A stretch of 64,000 nucleotides of DNA from an uncultured Mycoplasmatota bacterium (GTDB lineage: Bacteria; Bacillota_I; Bacilli_A; RF39; UBA660): NCBI GenBank assembly GCA_900552495.1, contig URZY01000008.1:13622-77621 (forward strand), given 5' to 3'. This document shows, one piece after another, positions 22,520 through 31,748 of the stretch. A program made the position numbers and the translations under genes. The notes below the pieces were generated by a model that worked only from the letters and a program-made list of their open reading frames with translations, was not told where the DNA came from and made no database searches. The first letter of the stretch is position 1. Every line of letters begins with the position of its first letter.

Positions 22520-23203
22520 ATGAATAGAAGTAGATTAAAATATATATTGCAAGCATGTTTATTATTTGGATTGTTTTTCTATAGTTGGATATTTCAAGTA
22601 ATTCCAATTTTATTATTTAACTGGGATGCTGAAAAAATTGGTCCAAAAACAAATGTTTTTTTAAGTGCCTTTGCTTCACTGGTGTTGGCAATAATACTAT
22701 TTGTAATTTATAGAAAGGAATTAATTAGCGAGTGGAAAAAATTTAAAAATTCCTTTTGGCATAATTTTGATGTTGGTATTTCCAATTGGTTTATCGGGTT
22801 ATTATTGATGGTTGTTTTTAATACAATATTAAGTGTGGTTTTTAAGGCTGGAACGGCAAATAATGAAGAGTCTGTGAAAAGCATGATTAGTGTTTTTCCT
22901 CTAATGATGCTGATTATGTCTGGGCTTTTTGCTCCCTGGACTGAAGAAATTGTATTTAGAAAATCTATAAGAAAAATTTTTAAGAAAAAACTTCCTTATA
23001 TATTAGTTAGTGGACTATTATTCGGTATGGCTCATGTTGTCGGTAGTGCAACAACAATGACAGATTGGTTGTTTGTTCTACCATATGGAAGCTTAGGAGT
23101 AGCATTTGCAGCAAGCTATTACGATACGGAAACGATTTTTACGCCGATTATGTTTCATATGATACATAATATTCTGCTTGTGCTAGTAGCAATATTCTTA
23201 TAG
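22520..23203 (+). CDS. CPBP-family intramembrane metalloprotease
   Basis: This polytopic membrane protein of 227 residues has the CPBP/Abi signature set: WTEEIVFRKSIR (EExxxR, near 138), LLFGMAHVVG (FxxxH, near 168) and MFHMIHNIL (HxxxN, near 213). These form the intramembrane active site shared with Rce1. Family roles include CAAX-like processing, bacteriocin immunity and sigma-factor signalling; the substrate is unknown here. It is an isolated plus-strand gene with GGGGTGA before the ATG, and it shares a bidirectional terminator with dxs. Confidence 0.85.
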   Translation: MNRSRLKYILQACLLFGLFFYSWIFQVIPILLFNWDAEKIGPKTNVFLSAFASLVLAIILFVIYRKELISEWKKFKNSFWHNFDVGISNWFIGLLLMVVFNTILSVVFKAGTANNEESVKSMISVFPLMMLIMSGLFAPWTEEIVFRKSIRKIFKKKLPYILVSGLLFGMAHVVGSATTMTDWLFVLPYGSLGVAFAASYYDTETIFTPIMFHMIHNILLVLVAIFL

Positions 23204-23210
23204 AAATGAA

Positions 23211-23240
23211 AAGGAGTTACTTAAGTAACTCTTTATTTTT
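23211..23240. terminator. bidirectional terminator between CPBP protease and dxs
   Basis: The perfect palindrome GAGTTACTTAAGTAACTC is flanked by A and T runs and serves the two convergent genes. Confidence 0.85.
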
Positions 23241-25083
23241 TTAGGTTAAAATATTTATAAATATCTAAAATTACAGAATCAAGATCTAAATTAATGTCTT
23301 TTTTTAAATCTATTACTTTGCCATGATTCACGTACTTATTATCAATACCCGTTAACTTTATTTTGTTTTTGGCTTCCTTATGATTAAAATATTCTAAGAT
23401 GTTTGTTCCTAGAGAATTAGTTTTTATGTTTGTTTCGTAAACGTAAATTTTCTGGTGGGTACGGATGAGCTCTTTTAAAATTTTCTTATCAATAGGTTTA
23501 ATGAATCTGGCATTAATAATATTTACATTTTGATCTTTTAATTTTTCGTAGAGATTAGAAACGTCCATGGCATAACTAATAACTGTATTTTTACAGTTTT
23601 TTATTTTTTGAAGATATTCCCACGTTCCAACTGGAATCTCTTTAAAAACAGTTTTTTTATATGGTAAATTAGCACGTTCATAACGAATACAAAAAGGATT
23701 GGTTTGTTTATAAAATCCAGTATACAATAAATTCCTTATTTCCTCATTATTACGCCCCATACAAATAACAATATTGGGAATAGAATTTAAAAAGCTAATA
23801 TCAAAGATACCATGATGTGTATCACCATCCTCCCCCACTAAGCCAGCACGATCTATTCCAATAACGACATGAGCGTTCATTCGTGCAATATCATGATTGA
23901 TATTATCATAGGCACGTTGAAGGAAAGAAGAATAAATTGGAAGAAAGACTCTCTTATTGTTAAGCGAAATAGCACAGGCTAAAGTTGTGGCAAAAGATTC
24001 TGTAATACCAGTATCTATACTTCTTTCTGGAAAATCTTTAAATATTTGCTCTAGCTTGCTGCCATTAATCATGGCTGGGGTTATAGTTATTAGATTCTTG
24101 TCGGTTTCCATAAATTCATGAATAGTGTTACTAACCACTTCACTTAAACTAGTTATGGCTGATTTTTTTAAGGTGCCGGTTTGAAGATCAAATGCTGAAA
24201 CACCGTGCCAAGCACTAGCGTTCTCTTCAGCAGGAAGATACCCTTTCCCTTTTTTGGTTACAACATGAATAAGAATTGATTTTTTCGAGTTTTTAGCCTT
24301 TTTTAAAGCTTTCAATAATTCTTCTAAGTTATGACCATCAACAGGTCCCAAGTAATCAATATTTAGATTTGTAAAAATATTATCATTAATATGATGTTTG
24401 AACTTTTCTTTGAGATTATATGTTAAATTAAATAGTTTCTGTCCAAAATTTGTTTTTGTTAAAAAATGACGATATTTATTTCGCGCTATTTCATAAGAGC
24501 TACTTAGGCGGATATGTTTTAAGAATTTGCTTAAACCACCGACGTTTTCAGAAATAGACATTGTATTATCGTTCAAAATGATTATGATTTTGGAATTTAG
24601 AGTTTCAATATTATTTAGAGCTTCAAAAGCTAAGCCTCCAGTCATAGAACCGTCTCCAATAACGGCAATAACTTCATTTTTTTGTTTATCTAAGTCTCTG
24701 GCATAGGCAAATCCTAATGCGGCGGCTATAGATGTAGATGTATGTCCGGCTTCAAATGGATCATGGGGACTTTCATATCTTTTCTGGTAACCCGAAAGTC
24801 CGTGATGCTGACGAAGCGTAGCGAATGAAGAAGCACGACCAGTTAAAATTTTATGAACATAAGATTGATGTCCCACATCAAAAATAAACTTATCTTTCGG
24901 GGAATTAAATACATAGTGAAGAGCAACTGTCAATTCCACTATTCCTAAATTAGAAGCAATGTGTCCACCTGTCTTTGAAACATTTTCTAACATAAAGGTA
25001 CGTATATCTTGGCATAAATCATTAAGTTCTCTAATACTATATTTTTTTAAGAACTTAGGATCTTTTATATCTGTTATTTTCAT
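23233..25083 (-). CDS. dxs: 1-deoxy-D-xylulose-5-phosphate synthase
   Basis: A thiamine-diphosphate enzyme, it condenses pyruvate and glyceraldehyde 3-phosphate in the first step of the MEP isoprenoid pathway. Motifs in order are GGHIASNLG (about 41), FDVGHQSYVHK (about 68), the cofactor site VIGDGSMTGGLAFEALNN (about 141) and the second-domain DRAGLVGEDGDTHHG with its catalytic Glu. A transketolase C-terminal domain follows. Its 616 residues are normal. AGGAGG lies before ATG 25083. No other MEP gene is adjacent. Confidence 0.95.
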   Translation of the reverse strand: MKITDIKDPKFLKKYSIRELNDLCQDIRTFMLENVSKTGGHIASNLGIVELTVALHYVFNSPKDKFIFDVGHQSYVHKILTGRASSFATLRQHHGLSGYQKRYESPHDPFEAGHTSTSIAAALGFAYARDLDKQKNEVIAVIGDGSMTGGLAFEALNNIETLNSKIIIILNDNTMSISENVGGLSKFLKHIRLSSSYEIARNKYRHFLTKTNFGQKLFNLTYNLKEKFKHHINDNIFTNLNIDYLGPVDGHNLEELLKALKKAKNSKKSILIHVVTKKGKGYLPAEENASAWHGVSAFDLQTGTLKKSAITSLSEVVSNTIHEFMETDKNLITITPAMINGSKLEQIFKDFPERSIDTGITESFATTLACAISLNNKRVFLPIYSSFLQRAYDNINHDIARMNAHVVIGIDRAGLVGEDGDTHHGIFDISFLNSIPNIVICMGRNNEEIRNLLYTGFYKQTNPFCIRYERANLPYKKTVFKEIPVGTWEYLQKIKNCKNTVISYAMDVSNLYEKLKDQNVNIINARFIKPIDKKILKELIRTHQKIYVYETNIKTNSLGTNILEYFNHKEAKNKIKLTGIDNKYVNHGKVIDLKKDINLDLDSVILDIYKYFNLKK

Positions 25084-25134
25084 ATGGTCCTCCTAGTGTT
25101 TTTTATTATAACATAAGAATATTTCAGGTAGTAA

Positions 25135-25158
25135 AAAAAAGACCTTTTTATCGGTCTC
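25135..25158 (-). terminator. terminator after CaCA exchanger 1
   Basis: AGACC, loop of about nine bases, GGTCTTTTTTTT on the minus strand. Confidence 0.75.
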
Positions 25159-25166
25159 TTGACATT

Positions 25167-26114
25167 TTATCTTATTAATATGTAAATCATATATAATGCA
25201 TAACTAGCTAGTAGAATTAAACCCTTTTTATTTCCAATACGATTATTTTTTAATGTTAGTAAATATACCATAATGCTCGATATAAACATAATAACAATAT
25301 CTATAAAAGAGTTAAAACCATAAGTAATTGGGCTAATTGTAGCTGATAAACCTAAAATAAAGAAAATGTTGAAAATATTTGAACCAACTACGTTCCCAAT
25401 GGCAATATCTGATTCACCTTTTCTAGCAGCGATTGCTGATGTTACAAGTTCAGGAAGAGATGTTCCAATAGCAACAACTGTTAAAGCAATTACATTTTGA
25501 CTAACATTGAACATCTCCGCTATTTTAGTAGCGTTATCAACGACTAGTTGTCCACCCACTATAATTCCAGTCATGCCTAGTAAAATAAAAATAACATCGA
25601 TTATTTTAAACTTTGTTTTTTCTTCATTCTTCTTAGCAGACCTTATAGCATCAGTGATTAGAGCATATAAATAAATTCCTAAGAAACATAATAATATTAA
25701 ACCATCTTCACGGTCAATTACAGCTATTTTAGAAGTTACTTTTCCAAAGAAGAAACCATAACTTAAAATTAGCATAACTAGACTAGAAAAGATAGCGTAA
25801 ACAAAATCCCTAGTAATAATTTTCTTTTTGGCAGTTAAGCAACCGCCTAGTCCACTTATACCTAATACAAGTAATAAATTACAGATATTTGATCCTACTA
25901 CATTTCCTAAAGAAATATCATTCATTCCTTTTAAAGAGGCGGTTATTGAAACTGCTGCTTCTGGGGCAGATGTTCCAAAAGCAACAATTGTTAAGCCTAC
26001 TATTAAAGAAGGAATTCCAAGGGATTTGGCAACGTTAGAACTTCCATCAACAAAAAAATCCGCTCCTTTTATTAGTAGAATAAATCCTATAACTAAAAAT
26101 ATAATACTTATCAT
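25167..26114 (-). CDS. CaCA-family sodium/calcium (cation) exchanger, riboswitch-controlled
   Basis: The 315-residue inner-membrane antiporter has two inverted five-helix repeats. Each carries the alpha motif: GLTIVAFGTSAPE with GNVVGSNICN in the first, and ALTVVAIGTSLPE with GNVVGSNIFN in the second. This is the YrbG-like bacterial branch. A probable yybP-ykoY manganese riboswitch lies in its leader, so manganese export or manganese-linked cation balance is the best reading of its role (inference). mntP, a classical target of that riboswitch class, lies 1.1 kb away. ATG 26114 follows AGGAGGAG. Confidence 0.9.
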   Translation of the reverse strand: MISIIFLVIGFILLIKGADFFVDGSSNVAKSLGIPSLIVGLTIVAFGTSAPEAAVSITASLKGMNDISLGNVVGSNICNLLLVLGISGLGGCLTAKKKIITRDFVYAIFSSLVMLILSYGFFFGKVTSKIAVIDREDGLILLCFLGIYLYALITDAIRSAKKNEEKTKFKIIDVIFILLGMTGIIVGGQLVVDNATKIAEMFNVSQNVIALTVVAIGTSLPELVTSAIAARKGESDIAIGNVVGSNIFNIFFILGLSATISPITYGFNSFIDIVIMFISSIMVYLLTLKNNRIGNKKGLILLASYALYMIYILIR

Positions 26115-26130
26115 TTTCTCCTCCTATGTT

Positions 26131-26260
26131 AAAAAAAGAGACTCTGGACGCTTTTGTCCAAGTCTCGTTAAAATACTAAAGGTATTCTTATATAGCGGAT
26201 ATTTAAATATCGATTGACGCCATATAAACACATGGTTTGTGTAAACTACTCCCTTGCAGC
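26131..26260 (-). ncRNA. probable yybP-ykoY (Mn2+) riboswitch with terminator platform
   Basis: The 5' leader, about 145 bases, starts GCTGCAAGGGAGTAG (26246-26260), matching the conserved GGGGAGTAG-type opening of yybP-ykoY. It has a mid-element GGCGTCAAT and ends ACGAGACTTGGAC. The last part pairs with GTCCAGAGTCTC to form a terminator followed by seven T (26131-26168). In this class Mn2+ binding favours the antiterminated form. I recognised it by motif only; the covariance fit was not computed. Confidence 0.72.
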
Positions 26261-26266
26261 TATTAA

Positions 26267-26295
26267 ATTATAGCACTTTTATAATATTTTTTCAA
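26267..26295 (-). promoter_or_regulatory. sigma-A promoter upstream of the riboswitch
   Basis: TTGAAA (26290-26295), 17 bases, TATAAT (26267-26272) on the minus strand. The start of transcription falls at about 26260. Confidence 0.85.
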
Positions 26296-26301
26296 TATCT
26301 T

Positions 26302-26853
26302 TTAGGTATCAACTTCAAAATAATAAAAATATTTAGTGTCAGAATCATAAACTCCTAAAGTATAATTTTTTGCAGGTCTGGTAAGAAGCTTTTTATCACT
26401 ATAAATATTCTGTCTGTTTTCATAGCTGACGGCGTAATTATCAATAAAGAAATAATAACCATTATCAATCTCTTTAATTATATCTCCCGGTTTTATATCA
26501 TCATCCGAAAAATTATTCATTACTTCTTTAACTAGATTCTTGCTTAAGGGTAGTTTTTTCAAGCCTTTTTTAAGATCTTTATCTCTAATGTTTTTAGAAT
26601 AGCAATTGTATATTTTTAGAGTTATTCCGTCACCTAAAAAGCCACCATGAGTATTTTCTTCTTTGACGAGGTTACAATCATTAAAAGCAATAGCCGTTTT
26701 TTCAGCAATAGTGGTGAAGAAAAGTTCTTCATCAGTTTGTGGATTGTGAATGAAATCGAAGAAATATACCCCTAGTAACATTAGTATGAGACATAAAATT
26801 AATATGCAGAGTGTAGATAAAAATATGACTGATATTTTATAGATTTTGTCCAT
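26302..26853 (-). CDS. membrane-anchored hypothetical protein
   Basis: The 183-residue protein has one N-terminal TM helix (about residues 7-32) and a soluble part with no domain I recognise. The soluble part includes a short PDZ-like stretch (IKPGDIIKEIDNGYYF), but it is too brief to call. It starts one base after the stop of the NTF2-like gene, so the two are translationally linked. Role unknown. Confidence 0.6.
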   Translation of the reverse strand: MDKIYKISVIFLSTLCILILCLILMLLGVYFFDFIHNPQTDEELFFTTIAEKTAIAFNDCNLVKEENTHGGFLGDGITLKIYNCYSKNIRDKDLKKGLKKLPLSKNLVKEVMNNFSDDDIKPGDIIKEIDNGYYFFIDNYAVSYENRQNIYSDKKLLTRPAKNYTLGVYDSDTKYFYYFEVDT

Positions 26854-26854
26854 T

Positions 26855-27196
26855 TTATACTTCTCCTAAGCACATGAACCACTGTTTGAAATAAGTACAT
26901 TTATTAGTCTCATCTAAAAGAATTTCATAAATCATATCATAGGCTGGACTTCCATCTAAATAAAAATTAGCAATACATTTATTTCCTTCTACGCAAAGTA
27001 TTTTATACGTAATAATAACTGGACTCTGGTTTTTTATTTCTTCCCAAGCTGCAGCTATATCAGTTTTGCTATTCAATAAATCGCGAGGTGTTTCATAATA
27101 AGTTACTTTCTCAGAAAATAGTGATAATATTTTAGCGATATTTTTTTCTTGCCAATATTCTTGTAATGATTTACACCATAACTCATGATTTATCAT
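26855..27196 (-). CDS. NTF2/SnoaL-like small protein
   Basis: This 113-residue protein has the layout of the NTF2-like fold: N-terminal helices (LQEYWQEKNIAKILSLF), then SEKVTYYETPRDLLNSK, then a series of beta strands. Close relatives are usually annotated only as nuclear transport factor 2 family protein and act as small-molecule binding or enzymatic scaffolds. It is the first gene of a pair with the membrane protein downstream (one-base gap). Confidence 0.65.
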   Translation of the reverse strand: MINHELWCKSLQEYWQEKNIAKILSLFSEKVTYYETPRDLLNSKTDIAAAWEEIKNQSPVIITYKILCVEGNKCIANFYLDGSPAYDMIYEILLDETNKCTYFKQWFMCLGEV

Positions 27197-27255
27197 ATAA
27201 TCACCACACTTTTTTATACTATTATAGCATAAAAATAATAAGACAAAAGTTTTAT

Positions 27256-27819
27256 TTACTTTAATTGTGTCAAGTGAGATAAAAGTATTTTTAAAGCAAT
27301 AAGAATTAGAATTAGACCACCAATAAATTCAGACTTTCTAGAATACTTAGCTCCAATACTGTATCCCAATCTAGTACCTAAGAAAGACATTATGAAGGTA
27401 ATTAAACAGATTAAAGCTGAAGCAAGAAAAATATTAACTTGTAAAAAGGCTAATGTAATTCCAACTGCTAGAGCATCAATGCTAGTAGCAAGAGAAAGTG
27501 AAATCATAGTTTTAAAGTTAGTATCTTCTTTATATTCAATGGTTTCTTTGATAAGAGCTTCTTTGATCATATTTCCACCTATAACACTTAATAGAATAAA
27601 GGCTATCCAGTGATCAACTTTTATAATTATATCTTGAAATGAAATACCGAGTAAGTATCCTAGTATAGGCATCAGCCCCTGAAAAAAGCCAAAATACAAT
27701 GCAATTATTAATCCTTGCTTGATGTTATATTTTTTCATTGACAAACCTTTACATATAGCAACAGCAAATGCATCCATTGATACTCCTAGAGCTGTAAATA
27801 AAATATCTACTAAGTGCAT
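27256..27819 (-). CDS. mntP: manganese efflux pump MntP
   Basis: MntP exports Mn2+. The 187-residue protein has six hydrophobic helices in two repeats. Repeat one carries GVSMDAFAVAICKGLSM (about 14-30) and repeat two LATSIDALAVGITLAF (about 110), with the charged Asp residues in the membrane typical of MntP. AAAGGAG precedes ATG 27819. Its own upstream region is too short for a riboswitch, so the Mn-responsive element nearby controls the CaCA exchanger instead. Confidence 0.9.
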   Translation of the reverse strand: MHLVDILFTALGVSMDAFAVAICKGLSMKKYNIKQGLIIALYFGFFQGLMPILGYLLGISFQDIIIKVDHWIAFILLSVIGGNMIKEALIKETIEYKEDTNFKTMISLSLATSIDALAVGITLAFLQVNIFLASALICLITFIMSFLGTRLGYSIGAKYSRKSEFIGGLILILIALKILLSHLTQLK

Positions 27820-27838
27820 AAAGTCTCCTTTGCTGACA

Positions 27839-27868
27839 AATAAAAAGGACTTAAGTTAAGTCCTTTTT
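27839..27868 (-). terminator. terminator after the Nudix gene
   Basis: AAAAAGGACTT, loop AACTT region, AAGTCCTTTTT on the minus strand. Confidence 0.85.
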
Positions 27869-27877
27869 ATGATTAAT

Positions 27878-28591
27878 TTATGCCTTAGTTAAAGCTTTTA
27901 TTACATCTAAAATATAAGTTCTACTAGGTAAGATTTTTGCCTTTAAAGTCATATAATCATCCTTGGTATTAAAGTTTAAAAATTTTATTTCTTGATCACA
28001 AAAGGCTTTATTAGTATCATAGTATTCTTCTAATTCTTGCCTAGTAAGGTGTAACTCAGCGAAATAAATAGTTCCAATTGAATCGGAATTCTTATTAAGA
28101 ACGCTAGGACATTTAAGATATTTTAACGAAAAAGTTTTAAAGGTATTTTGATCAAAAATATTTAATCCTAATTCTTCTTCAAGTTCTCTTTTTATACAAC
28201 TAAGTGGGTTATAGATTTTATTATTAAAATCTTGCGATGAAGCCATTCCTCCCAAGAGATTGACTTGATTGTCCTTATCAATAATTGTTACATAAAAATT
28301 GTCAGACGTTTTTAAAAGAAGTGCCGAAAATAATGAATGAATCTTAATTTTCTCTGTTTGTCTGGAATATAAAATAGTTGCATAGGTAGTTTTTGCTATT
28401 TCTAAAACTAGTTGATTAGAGTGTTTATTTAAGGAAACAATTACATATACATCGCCATTGAAAATGTCGTTTTTTTCTTGAAGTACTTTTTGCCAATGCA
28501 TAGAAATATCTTTATTATTTTTAGAGGATAATTTCAATTCAAAAGGAATACTATTTTTAAAAATTAGGGGTTTTTTTAGTGAAATAATCAT
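27878..28591 (-). CDS. Nudix-family hydrolase (divergent)
   Basis: The 237-residue protein has a Nudix box ending CIKRELEEELGL near residue 147, the REUxEExGU core that binds metal. The preceding loop, GGMASSQDF, departs from the usual GGxxExGE. An N-terminal extension of about 100 residues is not recognised. Nudix enzymes cleave nucleoside diphosphates linked to another group; the substrate is unknown. It ends a run of three closely spaced genes (ABC-F, ybaK, this one; gaps 9 and 17 bases) and is followed by a terminator. Confidence 0.7.
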   Translation of the reverse strand: MIISLKKPLIFKNSIPFELKLSSKNNKDISMHWQKVLQEKNDIFNGDVYVIVSLNKHSNQLVLEIAKTTYATILYSRQTEKIKIHSLFSALLLKTSDNFYVTIIDKDNQVNLLGGMASSQDFNNKIYNPLSCIKRELEEELGLNIFDQNTFKTFSLKYLKCPSVLNKNSDSIGTIYFAELHLTRQELEEYYDTNKAFCDQEIKFLNFNTKDDYMTLKAKILPSRTYILDVIKALTKA

Positions 28592-28608
28592 AGATTGCTC
28601 CTTTTATG

Positions 28609-29082
28609 TTATATGATTAGATCAGCAAGTTCATAGTCAATAACTTTTGATAAGTCGGTTAAACTTAATTCAACTTGATAGCCGATCTTTCCTCCACTAA
28701 ATATTATAGTCAAATAATTAGAAGCTGATTCATCAATTACTGTTTTAAAGTTTTTTTTCATACCAATTGGGGAACAACCGCCATGGATGTAACCAGTTAA
28801 TGAAAGTAAATCTCTAGATTTCACCATTTCAATATTTTTTTCTTGAACGGCATGGGCGGCTTTTTTTAAGTCTAACTCTTTAGAAACAGGAATTACAAAA
28901 ACATAATTTATATTTTTGTTACTTTTGGTAACTAGGGTTTTAAAGACTTGATTTGGATCTTGCTTTAAAACAGTAGCCACTTCAATTCCGGATATAGCAC
29001 CTGTTTCAAGATAGTTGTATTGCTGGTAAGGGATTTTCTTTTGATCTAATATGCGCATTACATTTGTTTTTTCTTTTTTCAT
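28609..29082 (-). CDS. ybaK: Cys-tRNA(Pro)/Cys-tRNA(Cys) deacylase YbaK/EbsC
   Basis: YbaK hydrolyses mischarged Cys-tRNA(Pro). The 157-residue protein spans the family: TNVMRILDQKKIPYQ at the start, QVFKTLVTKS (about 45), VFVIPVSKELDLKKAA, and the signature GYIHGGCSPIGMKK (about 97-110) with the key Lys upstream. GGAGGAG precedes ATG 29082, nine bases after the ABC-F stop. Confidence 0.92.
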   Translation of the reverse strand: MKKEKTNVMRILDQKKIPYQQYNYLETGAISGIEVATVLKQDPNQVFKTLVTKSNKNINYVFVIPVSKELDLKKAAHAVQEKNIEMVKSRDLLSLTGYIHGGCSPIGMKKNFKTVIDESASNYLTIIFSGGKIGYQVELSLTDLSKVIDYELADLII

Positions 29083-29091
29083 ATACTCCTC

Positions 29092-30966
29092 CTAACTGAG
29101 TAATTCTTCCCACTCCAGTAATTTTTCTTGGAGGGATGTCTCAATTTCTCTAAGTTCTTTTTGAAGACTATTCATCTTAAGATAATCATTATAAATGTTG
29201 GCATCTAACATTGTTGTTTCAATCTCTTTTTGCCTTACTTCAAGTTTTTCTATTTCACGTTCAACTTTTTTAACGAGTGAATTATTATTCTTAATTTTTT
29301 CTTTTGGCAATTTTGTTTCGGCTTTGGAGTTATTTTTTACCAAATTTAACTGGGACATAGACGGCTTTGATGAAAGGTATTCCTGATAGCTACCACGGAA
29401 ATATTTTATTTCATTATTCTCAAATATTAAAAGCGAGTCTGCCACTTTATTAATGAAGTAACGATCATGTGAAACAAATAAAATGGTACCCTCATAAGCA
29501 CATAATAAATCCTCAAGATTTTCTTTACCGATAATATCTAAGTGATTGGTCGGTTCATCAAGTAATAATAAATTGGGCGAAGTTTTAAGAATTTTACACA
29601 AACGAAGGCGAACTTTCTCACCTCCTGAAAGCAATTTTATTTGTTTAAAAACATCATCTCCACTAAACTGAAAAGCACCAAGGGTTTTTCTTATTTGTAG
29701 TGGCTCTTCGTTAGGAAACGTTTGTTGATATTCATCATAGACCGTATTCTCCTCAGTTATAAATTCAATTTGCTGATCAAAATATGCTAGATGAACATTA
29801 AAACCGTAGGTGTATTTTCCACTTATTTTAGGAATAGCACCGATTAAGGTTTTTATTAAAGTGGATTTGCCTTTACCATTTTCTCCAATTATAGCTAATT
29901 TTTGGCCTTTGTATAATTCAAAAGTAGCTTTCCCAAGTGAAATCCCCTCATAGCCAAAAATTAGGTCTCGGACAGTTAAAACGATGTTACTACTTTCATT
30001 TGTTATTTTGAGTGTTGTATTAAATGTTTTTAAATCGTACTTTTGAGGTTTTTCTACTAATTGCATTTGTTCTATTTTTTTTAATTTTGACATAGCCATT
30101 GAAGCTTTACTTGGTTTATAACGAAAACGATCAGCAATGGCTTGAAGGCGTTTTATTTCTTTTTGTTGATATTCATAGTCCTCTAATTGGCGCTCATAGT
30201 TTAACTTCTTTTGATGTTCAAAAGCAGTATAATTGCCTTTATATTTGGTAAGAGAAGCATACTCTATTTCATAAACTTTATTAACTACTTTATCTAAAAA
30301 CATTCGGTCGTGAGAAACGACTACTAAAGCTTTAGGATAGTTACTTAAATAGGTTTCCAACCATTCAACAGTTACAATGTCTAGATGATTTGTTGGTTCA
30401 TCAAGTAGCAATATATCAGGCTTACTTAACAATAATTTCAAAAAGGAAATCTTTGTACGTTCACCACCGGAAAATTCAGATAATTTTTTTTGCTTATCTT
30501 CTTTGGTAAAGCCAAATTTTTGAAGTGCTAATTCATATTCTTTTTTATATTCATAGCCACCGGCATACTTATATTTTTCTAGTGTATTAGTATAAGCTTC
30601 TATGCTTTTGGTGGTGGCATTAGTTTCTAGTTCTTGCTCTAAACTTTTTATCTTTTGCTCTAACTTAATTATTGGAGCGTAGTTTTTTAAGATTTCATCA
30701 ATTAACGTTACCGATAAATCGGCAAAGGCATGTTGTTCTTGATAGCCGATTGTTGGTTTACCAATTTTTATTATTTGTAGTTCCTCTTCGCCGATGCCGG
30801 TTTCTAATAATTCATTATCTATTAGAGCTTTTAAAAGAGAAGTTTTCCCACTACCATTGCGACCAACTATGGCGATTTTATCGTTATTTTCAATACAAAA
30901 GTTTATTTCTTCTAGAATTGTATTGGCACCAAAAGTTATGGCACCATTTATTATTTTATATTCCAT
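29092..30966 (-). CDS. ABC-F family ATPase (YdiF-like ribosome-associated)
   Basis: The 624-residue protein has two ABC domains and no membrane segment. Domain 1 has GRNGSGKTSLL (about 37), SGGERTKISF and LLLDEPTNHLDI. Domain 2 has GENGKGKSTLI (about 350), SGGEKVRLRL and LLLDEPTNHLDI. The linker carries a helical antenna (YEYQQKEIKRLQ), and the C-terminus is a basic coiled coil. ABC-F proteins act on the ribosome as translation factors or antibiotic-resistance proteins. The YdiF/YfmR housekeeping type is the likely reading, since no drug-resistance context is seen. Confidence 0.9.
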   Translation of the reverse strand: MEYKIINGAITFGANTILEEINFCIENNDKIAIVGRNGSGKTSLLKALIDNELLETGIGEEELQIIKIGKPTIGYQEQHAFADLSVTLIDEILKNYAPIIKLEQKIKSLEQELETNATTKSIEAYTNTLEKYKYAGGYEYKKEYELALQKFGFTKEDKQKKLSEFSGGERTKISFLKLLLSKPDILLLDEPTNHLDIVTVEWLETYLSNYPKALVVVSHDRMFLDKVVNKVYEIEYASLTKYKGNYTAFEHQKKLNYERQLEDYEYQQKEIKRLQAIADRFRYKPSKASMAMSKLKKIEQMQLVEKPQKYDLKTFNTTLKITNESSNIVLTVRDLIFGYEGISLGKATFELYKGQKLAIIGENGKGKSTLIKTLIGAIPKISGKYTYGFNVHLAYFDQQIEFITEENTVYDEYQQTFPNEEPLQIRKTLGAFQFSGDDVFKQIKLLSGGEKVRLRLCKILKTSPNLLLLDEPTNHLDIIGKENLEDLLCAYEGTILFVSHDRYFINKVADSLLIFENNEIKYFRGSYQEYLSSKPSMSQLNLVKNNSKAETKLPKEKIKNNNSLVKKVEREIEKLEVRQKEIETTMLDANIYNDYLKMNSLQKELREIETSLQEKLLEWEELLS

Positions 30967-31002
30967 GGATGGCCTCCTTTTTTTATGAGATAAGTTTATT
31001 AT

Positions 31003-31032
31003 AGCATAAAAAAGACAAATCAGTTAGATTTG
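31003..31032 (-). terminator. terminator containing the TGA stop of rsuA
   Basis: AAAGACAAAT, loop with CTAACTG, ATTTGTCTTTTTT on the minus strand. The TGA stop sits at the loop/3' arm. Confidence 0.85.
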
Positions 31033-31739
31033 TCTTTAGATGAGTTTGTTACCTTGGCTAGTTCTTCTTTCGTTAATTCACGACATGTACCTCTTGCTAG
31101 ATCAGTTGGAAGAAATAAATTTCCCATTCCTAAGCGCTCTAATTCGATGACAGTTGCTTTACAGGCAGCAAACATTCTTTTAATTTGATGGTAACGTCCT
31201 TCAGTTATAGTTACTATCGCTTCAAAAGTATTCTTTATTTCCAAAGATGCACTTTTGCACTTTCCATCATTTAAGATAATCCCAGCTTTAAAAGCTTCTA
31301 TCATTTCCTTAGTTAGTGGAATATCGACAGTTACCTTGTAAGTTTTTGGAACATGTTTTTTAGGAGACAAAATATCGTGGGCAAATTGACCATCGTCAGT
31401 GATAATCATCAATCCGGTTGTATCCTTATCTAAACGACCAGCTGGAAACAAGTCACGGTGAAGATATTTCGAGGGAACTAGATCTAAAACTGTAGCTTGT
31501 GTAGGATCAGTAGTAGCCGAAATATAGTCTTTGGGTTTATTTAATATTAAGTAAACATGTTCTTGAAAGGTTAAGGCTTTGTTATCAAGCATTATTTTAT
31601 CTTTAATAGGATTGATTTTTAAGTCCGCTTTTTCAACTGTAATACTATTGACAGAGACCCTTTTTTGCCGCACTAAATTCCTTACTTCTTTACGAGAGTA
31701 CTCTGTTAAGGAAGAAATTATTTTATCTAATCTTTCCAT
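31020..31739 (-). CDS. rsuA: 16S rRNA pseudouridine synthase (RsuA family)
   Basis: This 239-residue protein has an N-terminal S4-like RNA-binding region and the RsuA/RluB catalytic motif PAGRLDKDTTGLMIIT (Asp nucleophile, about residue 106). LILNKPKDYISATTD precedes it and KVPTYKV-like sequence follows. It most likely modifies U516 of 16S rRNA, as RsuA does. GTAGGAG precedes ATG 31739. It follows the 133-residue hypothetical gene by nine bases. Confidence 0.9.
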   Translation of the reverse strand: MERLDKIISSLTEYSRKEVRNLVRQKRVSVNSITVEKADLKINPIKDKIMLDNKALTFQEHVYLILNKPKDYISATTDPTQATVLDLVPSKYLHRDLFPAGRLDKDTTGLMIITDDGQFAHDILSPKKHVPKTYKVTVDIPLTKEMIEAFKAGIILNDGKCKSASLEIKNTFEAIVTITEGRYHQIKRMFAACKATVIELERLGMGNLFLPTDLARGTCRELTKEELAKVTNSSKDKSN

Positions 31740-31748
31740 AGTTTTCTC

